Positions 37,196-46,413 of a DNA stretch of 64,000 nt are shown piece by piece. A model generated the notes under the pieces. It saw nothing but the letters and a program-made list of their open reading frames with translations. It had not been told where the DNA came from and did no database searches. The DNA is taken from assembly GCF_014133895.1 (NCBI RefSeq), contig NC_050733.1, forward strand, positions 744,001-808,000, in the 5' to 3' direction. Made by a program: the position numbers and the translations under genes. Positions within the stretch are counted from its first letter, which is position 1; each line of letters starts with the position of its first letter. Origin of the DNA: Torulaspora globosa. Its lineage: Eukaryota > Ascomycota > Saccharomycetes > Saccharomycetales > Saccharomycetaceae.

Positions 37196-38932
37196 ATGTC
37201 TATAAGACCCAGCAAGTTTGAAGAGCAACCGGAAACGTCATTCGAGGACATGGATACGACATTTGCGAAAGACCTTGCAAGAAACATTCAACCAAAAAGC
37301 CGAAGCTCTCCTGTGTCCCGACAAGCTCCTGCAGCAATTCCCACTCCCTCGGTATCCACAACGAGCTCTGAAGGGACTACATTTTCACGCTCTGGAGAGA
37401 GATACCTTGGTGATAACAGGACGGAAGAGGAGGAAGAGGACGATGACGTTGATGAAGAGTTCCTGAATGATTTTCAAGAGTTTCAGAACAGAAAAGATGA
37501 CTTTGACGATGCTTTAAGGACATTCTTGACGCTGCGGGGCAGATCGTCATCGTCTGCAGGTGCCAGGCAGAAGGATTATGGCTCAGATACAAACGACCTG
37601 ACCGCTATGTTCAGCAAGAGATTGAGCATTGGAAGACCGACGGCTCTTAGACAGCCAAGATCTATGATGGAACTGAAATCGAGGCCGGCGAGCTCCGGCA
37701 TATCGCCACAGATGCCGAACAGTTTGTCTGCTGGAGATCTCAGGGTACAATCCAATAACACCGTGAGATTCAAGAAGTCAATGCCCTCGTTATCCAACTA
37801 CAATCACACGATAGATGAGGAGGAGGAAGAGGAAGAAGAAGAGGACGAGGAGGATCAGGAAAGGACGCTAAGGCGCAATGGAAAGAAATCGCTTTCAAAC
37901 TGGCGGAGACATCAAAAGCCGTACTTGAACGAATTCATGGAAGGAGACGAGGAAGAAGAAGACGCTGACAAGGACTTTATATTTGATGAGAATTTGATAC
38001 AACCCCAGTTTCTGAATAAGACGTCCGAGGCGTCACCTTTGAAGCTATCGCCGTCACAGTACGAGATAGTCAGGGATGATGCGTTGTTGACACCGCGTTT
38101 GCACAAGAGACATCGAGACTGGAATGCCCTAGAACAACTAGATTCGTTCAAAGAGTCTGCACCTATTGTATCTCGCCGTCGCCCCGCAAAGAGCACATCA
38201 GCAAGATCTCGAATCAAAATCATCAAGCAGGAGATTGATCACAATACACCAATTAAGAATGGTCGAATGTACTACAATCCAAAGACCATGAAATGGGAGG
38301 GAAATGAACAGGTCCTCGATAAATTTAGCAAGTTAGACTCCATCGACAAGAAACCGCTGCTGATAAAAACAAAATCGCAAACAACTAACACAACTCGGCA
38401 GGAATCCTTTGGCAAATTGTCAACTGCAAAGCCCAAGGCATCAAAAAGAATTAGGAACCCACGAATAGTAGGAAAGATGATGTTCGATGACGAAAACCTG
38501 CGATGGATCAATATCAATGGCAACGATGACGAGCAGGACCTTTTTGCTGGCATAAAGGATGTCAAGCCGGCCTTTTCCGGCTCACCTGTCTCAAGTTTGA
38601 AGGGCACATCCCACGTTTCACCATTCCTGAGATCGCACTCTCAACTACTGCCGTCAACCGGAGACGAATATATCAGCGACAGGTTAAACTCTACAAGATA
38701 TCACTCTCTGGGAGCTACTAATCGAGATTCTAGCTCTGACCCGGTATTCCAAATGAGCTCGAAGCTTCTGGAGAAGTTCTGCCATGAGGAGAATCGTTGG
38801 AATCGGAAAGTAGGCGCCTGGTTTCTACTGGGTAACAAGGAAGTGAAGTCTGGAGAAGTAACCAAGGAACAGAATTCAAACAGTTACATGTTCGAGATAA
38901 GAAATATGGTGATAAATTCAACTAGAGCGTGA
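37196..38932 (+). CDS. BFA1: Mitotic-exit GAP subunit Bfa1
   Basis: A 578-residue spindle-pole-body protein that with Bub2 forms the two-part GAP for Tem1, restraining mitotic exit; ortholog of YJR053W (574 residues). The N-terminus has the acidic block EEFLNDFQEFQNRKDDFDDAL. Acidic runs follow, including a long glutamate stretch coded near 37815-37860. Conserved blocks include NGRMYYNPKTMKWEGNEQVLDKF, IVGKMMFDDENLRWININ and the C-terminal FCHEENRWNRKVGAWFLLG. These short Trp-containing elements match the Bfa1/Byr4 family. Confidence 0.95.
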   Translation: MSIRPSKFEEQPETSFEDMDTTFAKDLARNIQPKSRSSPVSRQAPAAIPTPSVSTTSSEGTTFSRSGERYLGDNRTEEEEEDDDVDEEFLNDFQEFQNRKDDFDDALRTFLTLRGRSSSSAGARQKDYGSDTNDLTAMFSKRLSIGRPTALRQPRSMMELKSRPASSGISPQMPNSLSAGDLRVQSNNTVRFKKSMPSLSNYNHTIDEEEEEEEEEDEEDQERTLRRNGKKSLSNWRRHQKPYLNEFMEGDEEEEDADKDFIFDENLIQPQFLNKTSEASPLKLSPSQYEIVRDDALLTPRLHKRHRDWNALEQLDSFKESAPIVSRRRPAKSTSARSRIKIIKQEIDHNTPIKNGRMYYNPKTMKWEGNEQVLDKFSKLDSIDKKPLLIKTKSQTTNTTRQESFGKLSTAKPKASKRIRNPRIVGKMMFDDENLRWININGNDDEQDLFAGIKDVKPAFSGSPVSSLKGTSHVSPFLRSHSQLLPSTGDEYISDRLNSTRYHSLGATNRDSSSDPVFQMSSKLLEKFCHEENRWNRKVGAWFLLGNKEVKSGEVTKEQNSNSYMFEIRNMVINSTRA

Positions 38933-39025
38933 GCCAGAGCTTCATCGGTGACACCGTGTTTTTTCTTCATATAGTAGTCTTTTATCATGTTCTAGACTGG
39001 TAAAATAATAGTCGTGTAGTAAGAA

Positions 39026-39032
39026 TGTTTCA
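39026..39032 (-). promoter_or_regulatory. Pheromone response element upstream of KCH1/PRM6
   Basis: Read on the minus strand this is TGAAACA, an exact match to the Ste12 pheromone response element, about 145 bases upstream of the KCH1/PRM6 start. PRM6 is pheromone-induced in S. cerevisiae. A single seven-base match is weak evidence alone. Confidence 0.4.
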
Positions 39033-39175
39033 AGTACAAACAATAGAGGGTGCGGCACTACCGAGCGGATCCCGTCAGAAAGAGACCCATCAAAACTTCA
39101 TCTGACTACATAAGGATGCCAGGAATACTACTTGATCCTTGCTTGGTCCTCAAGTGATGGAAGACCGCCAGGAAA

Positions 39176-40459
39176 ATGAAGGACGATTTGGAGTACTCGA
39201 TCAACGCTCAAACTTTTGATAATGTCGATCCAACTCTATTTCGAAACTTCAAGATTGGTGCATTGTTCAATTATGTAGTACTGGTATGGGGTTTGACGCT
39301 ACTTAAAATTGCGCTGTTTGTGTCAGATATCTATACATGCATAAAATTGCTGGCATTCAATTCATGGTCGAATAACATCATACAGCCTTATATTCCATTC
39401 CGTATTAGCAAATGGCTGTTTAGTGGCTGTATTCTAGCTTCGATAGCGCTACTGGTATGGGAAACCGTTTGTGGTATAAGAGTTTATCGCACCAGAAATA
39501 TTGCTCTGACATACGTGAACAACTTTTCAAGAACAGCTTATTCAATCAAGGACTATAACACCTTTTGCGTGCTAGATAAGATAAACCCCTCTGGGGCTTA
39601 TCAAAAGATATCATTTTACACATTCTTTGAACTGAAGGACTGCATTCGTCTGTTGCTGGCTGATACCCCAAGACAAGTCATTAACGGACTAACGCTGTGG
39701 TCAGTACTTGTGACTGTGAAACCTAACGCACGTCTCGGGGATTTAGAGTCCTTTGACGGGTTGATAAGTAAGATTAGGACCATTGCTCAGACAAATCATG
39801 AAGAGGCAGTCATACTGTCTTTCATGTTATTTTCATTTGTGATTTGGGCATTCTTCATCTCCAAGTTAGTTCTGGCGCTTATATTTGCGGTTTTTGTCTA
39901 CTATAGGTTGCTCAATGAGCAGAAATACGCTGGACTGAGATCGTTTGTATGTGCTACGATAAGCCGCAACGTCGATGCCCTAGTTGAAGAGAGGAAAAAG
40001 AAGTATAATGACCTGTACAACACTTCGGTTGTATCTTTAGGTACCTTCGACGAATTTAAAGGTCAATCAACAAACGGTTCAAGTGCTGAACTTCTGAAAC
40101 AACAGACCAACTTTAGTCGAACAAGTTCACAAAATGACGATCTGGAGGCACAAAAGGAAAAGATGGGATGTGACTTCAACGAGACGACGATGTCACTAGC
40201 TGCCACTTCAATGGTTGATCATACTGATGAGCCAACGATCATGGATTCAACGGCGCATATTCTTTCAACCGTCAGTCTAGTAAGGGAAACGTCACCTCAG
40301 TCGATTACGAAAGATCATAGTTTCGAGAGAAACAGAATTTGCACACCTGTTCAGGCACGGACTCGGTTACCGTACCCTCAAAGAAGTGACAGCTTATGGG
40401 AAAGGCGGGAAAAAATAGCTAATGAGGATTACGGGCACTATATTCATGGGAATAGGTAG
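39176..40459 (+). CDS. KCH1: Low-affinity potassium transporter Kch1/Prm6 family
   Basis: A 427-residue plasma-membrane protein, the single counterpart of KCH1 (YJR054W) and PRM6/KCH2 (YML047C). These mediate K+ influx that accompanies the calcium response to pheromone and ER stress. Membrane segments lie at GALFNYVVLVWGLTLLKIAL, ISKWLFSGCILASIALLVW, VINGLTLWSVLVTV and a long hydrophobic stretch near residues 220-245. Family blocks FSRTAYSIKDYNTFC and YTFFELKDCIRLLLADTPRQ are intact. The cytosolic C-terminus is hydrophilic. The N-terminus lacks about 15 residues present in S. cerevisiae; an in-frame stop (TGA at 39155-39157) rules out an upstream extension. Confidence 0.93.
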   Translation: MKDDLEYSINAQTFDNVDPTLFRNFKIGALFNYVVLVWGLTLLKIALFVSDIYTCIKLLAFNSWSNNIIQPYIPFRISKWLFSGCILASIALLVWETVCGIRVYRTRNIALTYVNNFSRTAYSIKDYNTFCVLDKINPSGAYQKISFYTFFELKDCIRLLLADTPRQVINGLTLWSVLVTVKPNARLGDLESFDGLISKIRTIAQTNHEEAVILSFMLFSFVIWAFFISKLVLALIFAVFVYYRLLNEQKYAGLRSFVCATISRNVDALVEERKKKYNDLYNTSVVSLGTFDEFKGQSTNGSSAELLKQQTNFSRTSSQNDDLEAQKEKMGCDFNETTMSLAATSMVDHTDEPTIMDSTAHILSTVSLVRETSPQSITKDHSFERNRICTPVQARTRLPYPQRSDSLWERREKIANEDYGHYIHGNR

Positions 40460-40617
40460 TTTTATTTAGGGATTAGGCATAATTTCAACTAGCAGCATAG
40501 ATGGATTCTAAATATTGGCCATATACTCAAATGTTTTATCCTATTCACCAACAACTGGTGGCCTCTGGTGGCTCAGCGGTTGAGATGGTTATCCGGATCA
40601 CGAAGGACGATCAGTAA

Positions 40618-40716
40618 AGTTCCATAGCGTAATGGCTAACGCGTCCCCCTCCTATACGGCGCCTTCTAGGCGATCAAGAAAGGGGAAGATTGCGGGTTCG
40701 AGTCCCGTTGGAACTG
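40618..40716 (+). tRNA. tRNA-Arg (anticodon CCU), with intron
   Basis: An arginine tRNA. The acceptor stem AGTTCCA pairs with TGGAACT, discriminator G at 40716. The D arm is GCGT..ACGC with box A TAGCGTAATGG. The anticodon stem TCCCC/GGGGA encloses CTCCTAA, anticodon CCT at 40651-40653. The T arm is GCGGGTTCGAGTCCCGT. A 26-base intron (40655-40680) sits one base after the anticodon, the canonical place. Intron bases 40667-40670 (TAGG) can pair with CCTA at 40651-40654, as expected for splicing recognition. A T7 terminator follows at 40721-40727. To my knowledge S. cerevisiae tRNA-Arg(CCU) lacks an intron. Confidence 0.95.
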
Positions 40717-40898
40717 TAAATTTTTTTCGACCATTGGAAGACATTTATATTGAAAGAACTCAAGACATTTTGTAGTGATTACAGCTGACGCTGCCCCCGA
40801 CAAGGACTTTCATTGCTTGCATGCGAAGATATGAGAGGCCGTAAGATTCGAAAATTTATATATACAATTTAAAAATAATCAACAAGAACTGCATGAAC

Positions 40899-42056
40899 TC
40901 ATTTCTCCTTCTTTGATTCTTCTGCTTTCTTTGCTTTCTCTGCTTCCTCCCTAGCCTTAACCTCTTTTCTGAGACGAACCATCTCTTTCAACTCCTCGCC
41001 TGGCTCGTAGAGACCAAACCTCCTGAACCTTCTGATCTCATTGTTCATCTGACCAATGTCGCCCTGGCATGATTCAAGATTTTTCTTGAGGTCGTTCTCC
41101 AATTGAAGGTAGTACTCTTCGCTAAGAACGAACTTACCTTCCTCCTTTATGGTCTTGAATGTATATCCGCTGAATCGCTGGTCAAGTGGTGTTTGGAAAC
41201 CCTCGCCGTCACCCAGACGGAGTCCTGGCGCTGCCGCGACTCTGATCATACCTGCTTTGAAGGCCTTGCCTGGATCTCCATATTTTTTGATAATGTACTC
41301 GTAGAAGTTTGATTGATACTCATCATAGGTTCCTCTTTTGGCGCCAACCCAGCCCAGAGAGCGTAGCAAGTTCTTGATCTTGGGACCGGTCAATTGAAGA
41401 TTCCTGATCTTGTAAAGGACAGCTGGGTTGAAGCTAATTGGATTGACCATCCCCGTGGTGAAGAACATGGTAATGAAGGCAATCTTCAAGATGTGAATCA
41501 CGAAGAACCCCCATTGAGCAATGACACCGGAGAAATTCACTTGGATCTCCTCCCTGAGCTTGTCAGCGATGCTGTGCTTTCCGAAGTGCTCGAAGATAGG
41601 GATTGCGATACGTGACAACTGGTTAGTCAAACATATACCGGGCGTTGGAGAGATAACATCTGGCAAGTCCGTGTACAGCCAGATCAGCATAAAAATCACA
41701 TATGTAACGATGTTCTTTGTGGACTTCTTCCACTCGGGCAGAATCAACTGACCTGGCCACAATTGGTCGATCAGTTTCTTGTCAGGATCCAATCTTTGCT
41801 TGTATTCCTGCAAATCTGCGTCGTAATCAAAGATCAAGCAGCCACCTTCTGTCAAGTAGCCAGGATGCAGAGACTTGTAGTACCCAATGGGTTGCTTCTC
41901 ATGGAAGATTGTTGGTCTGAGCACGATGAAATCGGACACGCCATCGCCTCCCTGGCGGAAACTCTTGGCAATCTTAGTGTTAATGGTGTCATTGGTATCT
42001 ATTTGAAACGCAAAGTCTCTTTCAACATCGTTGTTGAGTCTGACGTATATCTCCAT
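40899..42056 (-). CDS. GSF2: ER protein Gsf2, hexose transporter export
   Basis: A 385-residue ER membrane protein needed for secretion of hexose transporters such as Hxt1; ortholog of YML048W (403 residues). The ATG at 42056 gives MEIYVRLNNDVERDFAFQ, as in S. cerevisiae; one codon upstream is GTG. Family blocks: LRPTIFHEKQPIGYYKSLHPGYL, WLYTDLPDVISPTPGICLTNQ and IRRFRRFGLYEPGEEL. Two hydrophobic segments (about residues 118-134 and 185-205) probably span the membrane. The C-terminus is Lys/Glu-rich and ends EESKKEK, compatible with a dilysine-type ER signal. Confidence 0.95.
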   Translation of the reverse strand: MEIYVRLNNDVERDFAFQIDTNDTINTKIAKSFRQGGDGVSDFIVLRPTIFHEKQPIGYYKSLHPGYLTEGGCLIFDYDADLQEYKQRLDPDKKLIDQLWPGQLILPEWKKSTKNIVTYVIFMLIWLYTDLPDVISPTPGICLTNQLSRIAIPIFEHFGKHSIADKLREEIQVNFSGVIAQWGFFVIHILKIAFITMFFTTGMVNPISFNPAVLYKIRNLQLTGPKIKNLLRSLGWVGAKRGTYDEYQSNFYEYIIKKYGDPGKAFKAGMIRVAAAPGLRLGDGEGFQTPLDQRFSGYTFKTIKEEGKFVLSEEYYLQLENDLKKNLESCQGDIGQMNNEIRRFRRFGLYEPGEELKEMVRLRKEVKAREEAEKAKKAEESKKEK

Positions 42057-42511
42057 CACGGCAGATCACTCTTTCCCTCTTACTTTGGTCGATTTGCCCC
42101 TGCTCTAGAGTGGCTTTCATTGTTGAAGAAATTGGTTTTACGTCTTGCAAGGAGGGCATGCCAAAAGACAAGACTCAGGATAGCAAATCCGCTGGATTTC
42201 GCAGCTATAGTGACGGATAGCGACGGTATGATGGTCGGATAGACGAATTCCAGGAGGCAGAGTTCGGCCAAAGCATGTAGCGTTTCTGATCCCGCTTGAA
42301 GAAACGGAGGGGCAAGACGCAGAGAAGGAGCTCCAGTACCCAGCGATAGGAATTGGACCCGCGAAACAAGCTGATAATCGTCCTCAATCGAAGCTGGCCC
42401 GGTTCATTGGAAGTAAGAATAGCACACGTGATTGTACTGTAGGGCTCTTCTTACGTATATCCAGCAGTCTTCAAGAATATCTACTGTTGACAAGGAATAA
42501 CTGGCCGAACG
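42057..42511. promoter_or_regulatory. Divergent promoter region of GSF2 and RSE1
   Basis: A 455-base divergent region. ATCACGTG on the minus strand at 42425-42432 is a perfect Cbf1 consensus, about 80 bases before RSE1. No RNA gene or credible ORF was seen. Confidence 0.45.
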
Positions 42512-45500
42512 ATGCTTGTGCAGGAGTCTGAGCTGTATCTGTACCACTTGACATTGAAGCGACAGTCCAATTATGTTCATTCATGCATCGGTCACTTTGT
42601 AGAGGAGAAAAGTTCAGACAAGACTAAGCGGCCAAAGGATTTGCAGCTTTGCATCGCGACAGAGACTCACATTGAGCTCTATGACGTAGCTGACGGCGCT
42701 CTTTTGAAATTGGCTGAGGTTCCCATTTTTGCTACAATAACAGCTATGGAGTCTTTTCGTGTGGAAAACGTCAGGGAATCGTTTCTGGCAATGGTGTCCG
42801 ATTCCGGGAATCTGACTATAGCTAAATTCAATAGACGATCAAATGTCGATATTTCTTTGGAAACGTTGATCAACCATCCAATGACAAGATCACAGATACG
42901 AAGAACGTCGCCAGCTTCGTTTTTAAAGGTCGATACTTTCGGAAGATGCATTTTAGTGTCAGCTGTGGAAAAAAACAAGCTTTGTTTTGTGGTCAACGAG
43001 GGCGGCGATGGATCTGTGATGATACAGTCGCCGCTGGAGGTGATTAGACCCGAGGTTCTGACTCTGGATTTGGTATCATGCGATGTGCAATATGACAACC
43101 CGTGTTTCGCCTCAATCGAGATAGATACTTTGCAAAATAAAAACGATCATCACCTGGTGTTTTATGTTCTGGATTTGGGTTTAAATTTTGTTGTGAAGAA
43201 AGCGGACTATACCATAAATGGAGAAGCCAATTTTCTGATGGGATTGCCCGTTTTGTCCAAGTATAACATCAACTGTGCCAACGAAAAGGATGCACACGAC
43301 GAGATCAACCCATTTGTGCTTATAGGATTCCAGGACTACCTTTTAGTTAAAGACATGAGCGGGCTCTTTAGCTTGAAAGTTCAAATCCCTAAACGGGCCG
43401 AAGAAAGCAGCCAAAAAGTTTCGATAATTTCATCTGCTATACAAATGCTCAAGAATAGCTTCTTCATTCTTTTACAGTCAAACTTAGGTGACTTGTACCG
43501 ACTGACCATTGAAGCGAATGAAGAGGACAGAAACAGACCCGTTGTCTCAATCTCTTACTTCGACACAATATTTCAGGCAGAAAAGCTGCATATCTTCAGA
43601 AATGGGTATCTTTATGCTAATTCAGAGCTGAATGACAACTATTTATTTCAATTCGACAGCCTGGGTGATGACAATACTGAGATTTTAAGCTCGCGCGATC
43701 CCAAGGAACAATTATTCTTCAAGCCATCGAAGACTTTAAAGAATATCAGCATTGTATCGCATAGAAAAAATCTCAATCCATTGCTGACCACTCAAGTACT
43801 CAAAGCCCACCCACTTATGATAGCAGCTGGCACAACCTCGAAATCGAGGCTATTATCAAACGGTGTAAACTTCGAAGAACAAATCTCGTCCCCCTTGCCG
43901 CCGGGGGCTCAGGATCTATGGACGATAAAACCATCTGGTCAGTCCTTTCACAAATTGCTGTTTTTGGGTTTTTCGAAGTCGACTATGGTATTGAAAATCG
44001 ATGAAGGATCCATCGAGGAATTGAGCATACCTCAGAATCCATTCAAGCTAAACGGAGATCGGACAGTTTTAGTAGCGACATTGGGTTATCGATCAACCAT
44101 TCAGGTGTGCGAAAATGAACTTCGACAGGTCGTGCCTAGCGGCGATGAGATGAACCAATTTTCTTTAAAACTGGAGTGGTTTCCTCCCGCGGGAATTCGT
44201 ATTGTGACAGCAACTAGTTCCGAAACGCAACTTTGCCTAGGTTTATCTAACAATGAGCTTGTTTACTTTGAGATAAGCGAGCAGACTGACGCTCTACATG
44301 AATCACAGAACAGAATAGAAATTGAGGAGCCCATAAGCATCGTGGCGATGAGCGCTTCGCGACGAAGCGACTTTCTGGCTGTTGGTACGAAGGACTCTAC
44401 TGTAGAAATTGTCTCTTTGAAAATGTCAGACACGGAAGAATTTATGGAAGTTGTTTCGATACAGACGCTGCTTGCGCCAGTCAATAGCCTGCGGGTTATA
44501 GAGAATAAGGACTTAGAACTGCATATTGGATTACAAAATGGTGTCTACTATCGTTCAAAAATAAATAGGCATGATGGGCAAATTTACGACGTCAGAACGA
44601 AATTCATAGGACCCAAGCCAATTGTCCTCTCGTCTCTTAAGTCTACATCGCTCAGTTTGACTTCAGATAAAGAGGATGATGAGGAAGAAAACGCAGAAGG
44701 GAACGAGGACAGCACTGATGATAAATGCCATTGTGTAGTACTTCACTGTACAAAGACCTGGATTAGTTACACCAAAAACAAGCTACTCAATATTCGTCCG
44801 GTGCTTTTCTCCCGCCTAAGTGGCCTATCGACTCTATGTGAATTTGTTGCTGAGGAGACCAGTATTAATGTTTGCTGTGCAATCAGCTCGTCGGGCTCTC
44901 TAGTGATTGGAAGATTGACCGATTTTGTTTGCAGACAGAAATGGTTTCAAGTAACAGACACTCCCTTGGAAAGGATTTTAGGCAAGGAAGCTGATAAAGA
45001 GAGCGATAGCACTAAGGGTGGAGACGAAGTGGAGGGAGATGAAGAGGACGAGAACGAGGAAGAGGAGGAAGAAGAAAGCCTCACGCTACAATGGCATACA
45101 TATGACAGGACCAAGTTTCTAGCATTTCCTGAGGATAGGGGACTTTTCCTGCAGCTCGAGAGCTCAAGTACACAAAATGGAGCTCGAATAAGTATAAGCA
45201 AGAACCAGCAGCGATATCAAAGCGCCCAAGGTTGTGAAATTTTCAAGACTCTACCGAATATCAATGTCTTGGCGGCATCATTAGTCAAATTTGCAAGCAA
45301 TGTCGATCATCTTGTGATATCATCCAGAGATGGAGTACTTCACACGTTTGAAATCTCGCTTGATAAAGGCAAATGCCAATTTAATTTGAGAGCGATTCAT
45401 GAAACCGTGATAGAAGGCCAAGTGCGTGCTATGATTCCTTTCGCTGATAAGCTATTAGTTCCTGCTTTCGGCAGTCTAATTTTGTTCGGATTAGGTAAAA

Positions 45501-46384
45501 AGCAGTTGTTGAAACAATCCATCTCGGAAACTACTCTCTCGATGACCAAAGTCACCGCTCTTGCAAACTGGCGAAATGAACGGATTGCAGTCGGAGACGG
45601 CCATGAATCTGTGACTCTCTTCGTCTTTGATAAAACAAAGAAGTCTTTTGTTCCCATTGCCGATGACACCATTAAAAGACATACTATATCTCTAGCTTTT
45701 CTCGATCCTTCGACAATATTGGGCGGCGACAGGTTTGGTAACATATGGACCTTGAGATTGAGCAAGGAATATGAAGGCATGATATCAACATCTCTTCCAC
45801 CTGTGGTCGAAAGAATGCAACAGCTACCGTCTTTGAAGAGGAAAGCTCCTAATATTATGGAGTGTCCTTTCAAGCTTACTCAAACTAACATGTTCTACAT
45901 TAACGATATAGCGATGGATTTTCACGTTTTACAATCTGTTCAGATGTCTGATAGGCCAGCCATAATATACTCCGGATTACAGGGAACTATAGGCTGTCTG
46001 ACTCCGTTGCTATCCAAGGCAGAAATAACTAAGTTGAAGACCATCGAAACCGTTATGAGTGAAGCTGATGACAAATTTTACATGAAGCACGAGATTGAGA
46101 GGCGAGGAAATGAGGCACCTACAGCTGTGGAAGACGCCGAGATTGGAGCTCTGCGTGCAAGTCACAACGGCATCCCTGAGGGTTCAAATTCCATCGTTGG
46201 CAGGGAACAATCAAGATACAGAGGCTATTATGCACCGGTAAGAAACGTGATTGACGGTGACCTCTGCGAGAGATTTCTAGATCTTCTCCCGGCAGAACAG
46301 AGCTTCCTCTGTGCCGAATTAAAGACTCTACAGCCTGATGCTGTGGTCCGGAGTCTAAACGACATTAGGACTAACTATATGTAA
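42512..46384 (+). CDS. RSE1: Splicing factor Rse1 (SF3b subunit, CPSF-A/DDB1-like)
   Basis: A 1290-residue U2 snRNP protein, the yeast SF3B3, with three seven-blade beta-propellers; ortholog of YML049C (1361 residues). The start LYLYHLTL...CIGHF is conserved. The first propeller contains IATETHIELYDV, and the C-terminal CPSF-A region contains GGDRFGNIWTLRL, LPPVVERMQQLPSLKRKAPN and the final RYRGYYAPVRNVIDGDLCERFLDL. An acidic insert (about residues 831-855) interrupts the middle propeller. Convergent with AIM32, leaving 29 bases between the stop codons. PRP39 in the same block is another splicing factor. Confidence 0.96.
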   Translation: MLVQESELYLYHLTLKRQSNYVHSCIGHFVEEKSSDKTKRPKDLQLCIATETHIELYDVADGALLKLAEVPIFATITAMESFRVENVRESFLAMVSDSGNLTIAKFNRRSNVDISLETLINHPMTRSQIRRTSPASFLKVDTFGRCILVSAVEKNKLCFVVNEGGDGSVMIQSPLEVIRPEVLTLDLVSCDVQYDNPCFASIEIDTLQNKNDHHLVFYVLDLGLNFVVKKADYTINGEANFLMGLPVLSKYNINCANEKDAHDEINPFVLIGFQDYLLVKDMSGLFSLKVQIPKRAEESSQKVSIISSAIQMLKNSFFILLQSNLGDLYRLTIEANEEDRNRPVVSISYFDTIFQAEKLHIFRNGYLYANSELNDNYLFQFDSLGDDNTEILSSRDPKEQLFFKPSKTLKNISIVSHRKNLNPLLTTQVLKAHPLMIAAGTTSKSRLLSNGVNFEEQISSPLPPGAQDLWTIKPSGQSFHKLLFLGFSKSTMVLKIDEGSIEELSIPQNPFKLNGDRTVLVATLGYRSTIQVCENELRQVVPSGDEMNQFSLKLEWFPPAGIRIVTATSSETQLCLGLSNNELVYFEISEQTDALHESQNRIEIEEPISIVAMSASRRSDFLAVGTKDSTVEIVSLKMSDTEEFMEVVSIQTLLAPVNSLRVIENKDLELHIGLQNGVYYRSKINRHDGQIYDVRTKFIGPKPIVLSSLKSTSLSLTSDKEDDEEENAEGNEDSTDDKCHCVVLHCTKTWISYTKNKLLNIRPVLFSRLSGLSTLCEFVAEETSINVCCAISSSGSLVIGRLTDFVCRQKWFQVTDTPLERILGKEADKESDSTKGGDEVEGDEEDENEEEEEEESLTLQWHTYDRTKFLAFPEDRGLFLQLESSSTQNGARISISKNQQRYQSAQGCEIFKTLPNINVLAASLVKFASNVDHLVISSRDGVLHTFEISLDKGKCQFNLRAIHETVIEGQVRAMIPFADKLLVPAFGSLILFGLGKKQLLKQSISETTLSMTKVTALANWRNERIAVGDGHESVTLFVFDKTKKSFVPIADDTIKRHTISLAFLDPSTILGGDRFGNIWTLRLSKEYEGMISTSLPPVVERMQQLPSLKRKAPNIMECPFKLTQTNMFYINDIAMDFHVLQSVQMSDRPAIIYSGLQGTIGCLTPLLSKAEITKLKTIETVMSEADDKFYMKHEIERRGNEAPTAVEDAEIGALRASHNGIPEGSNSIVGREQSRYRGYYAPVRNVIDGDLCERFLDLLPAEQSFLCAELKTLQPDAVVRSLNDIRTNYM

Positions 46385-46413
46385 TTCATAGAATATCATC
46401 GCAACACTCCAAC

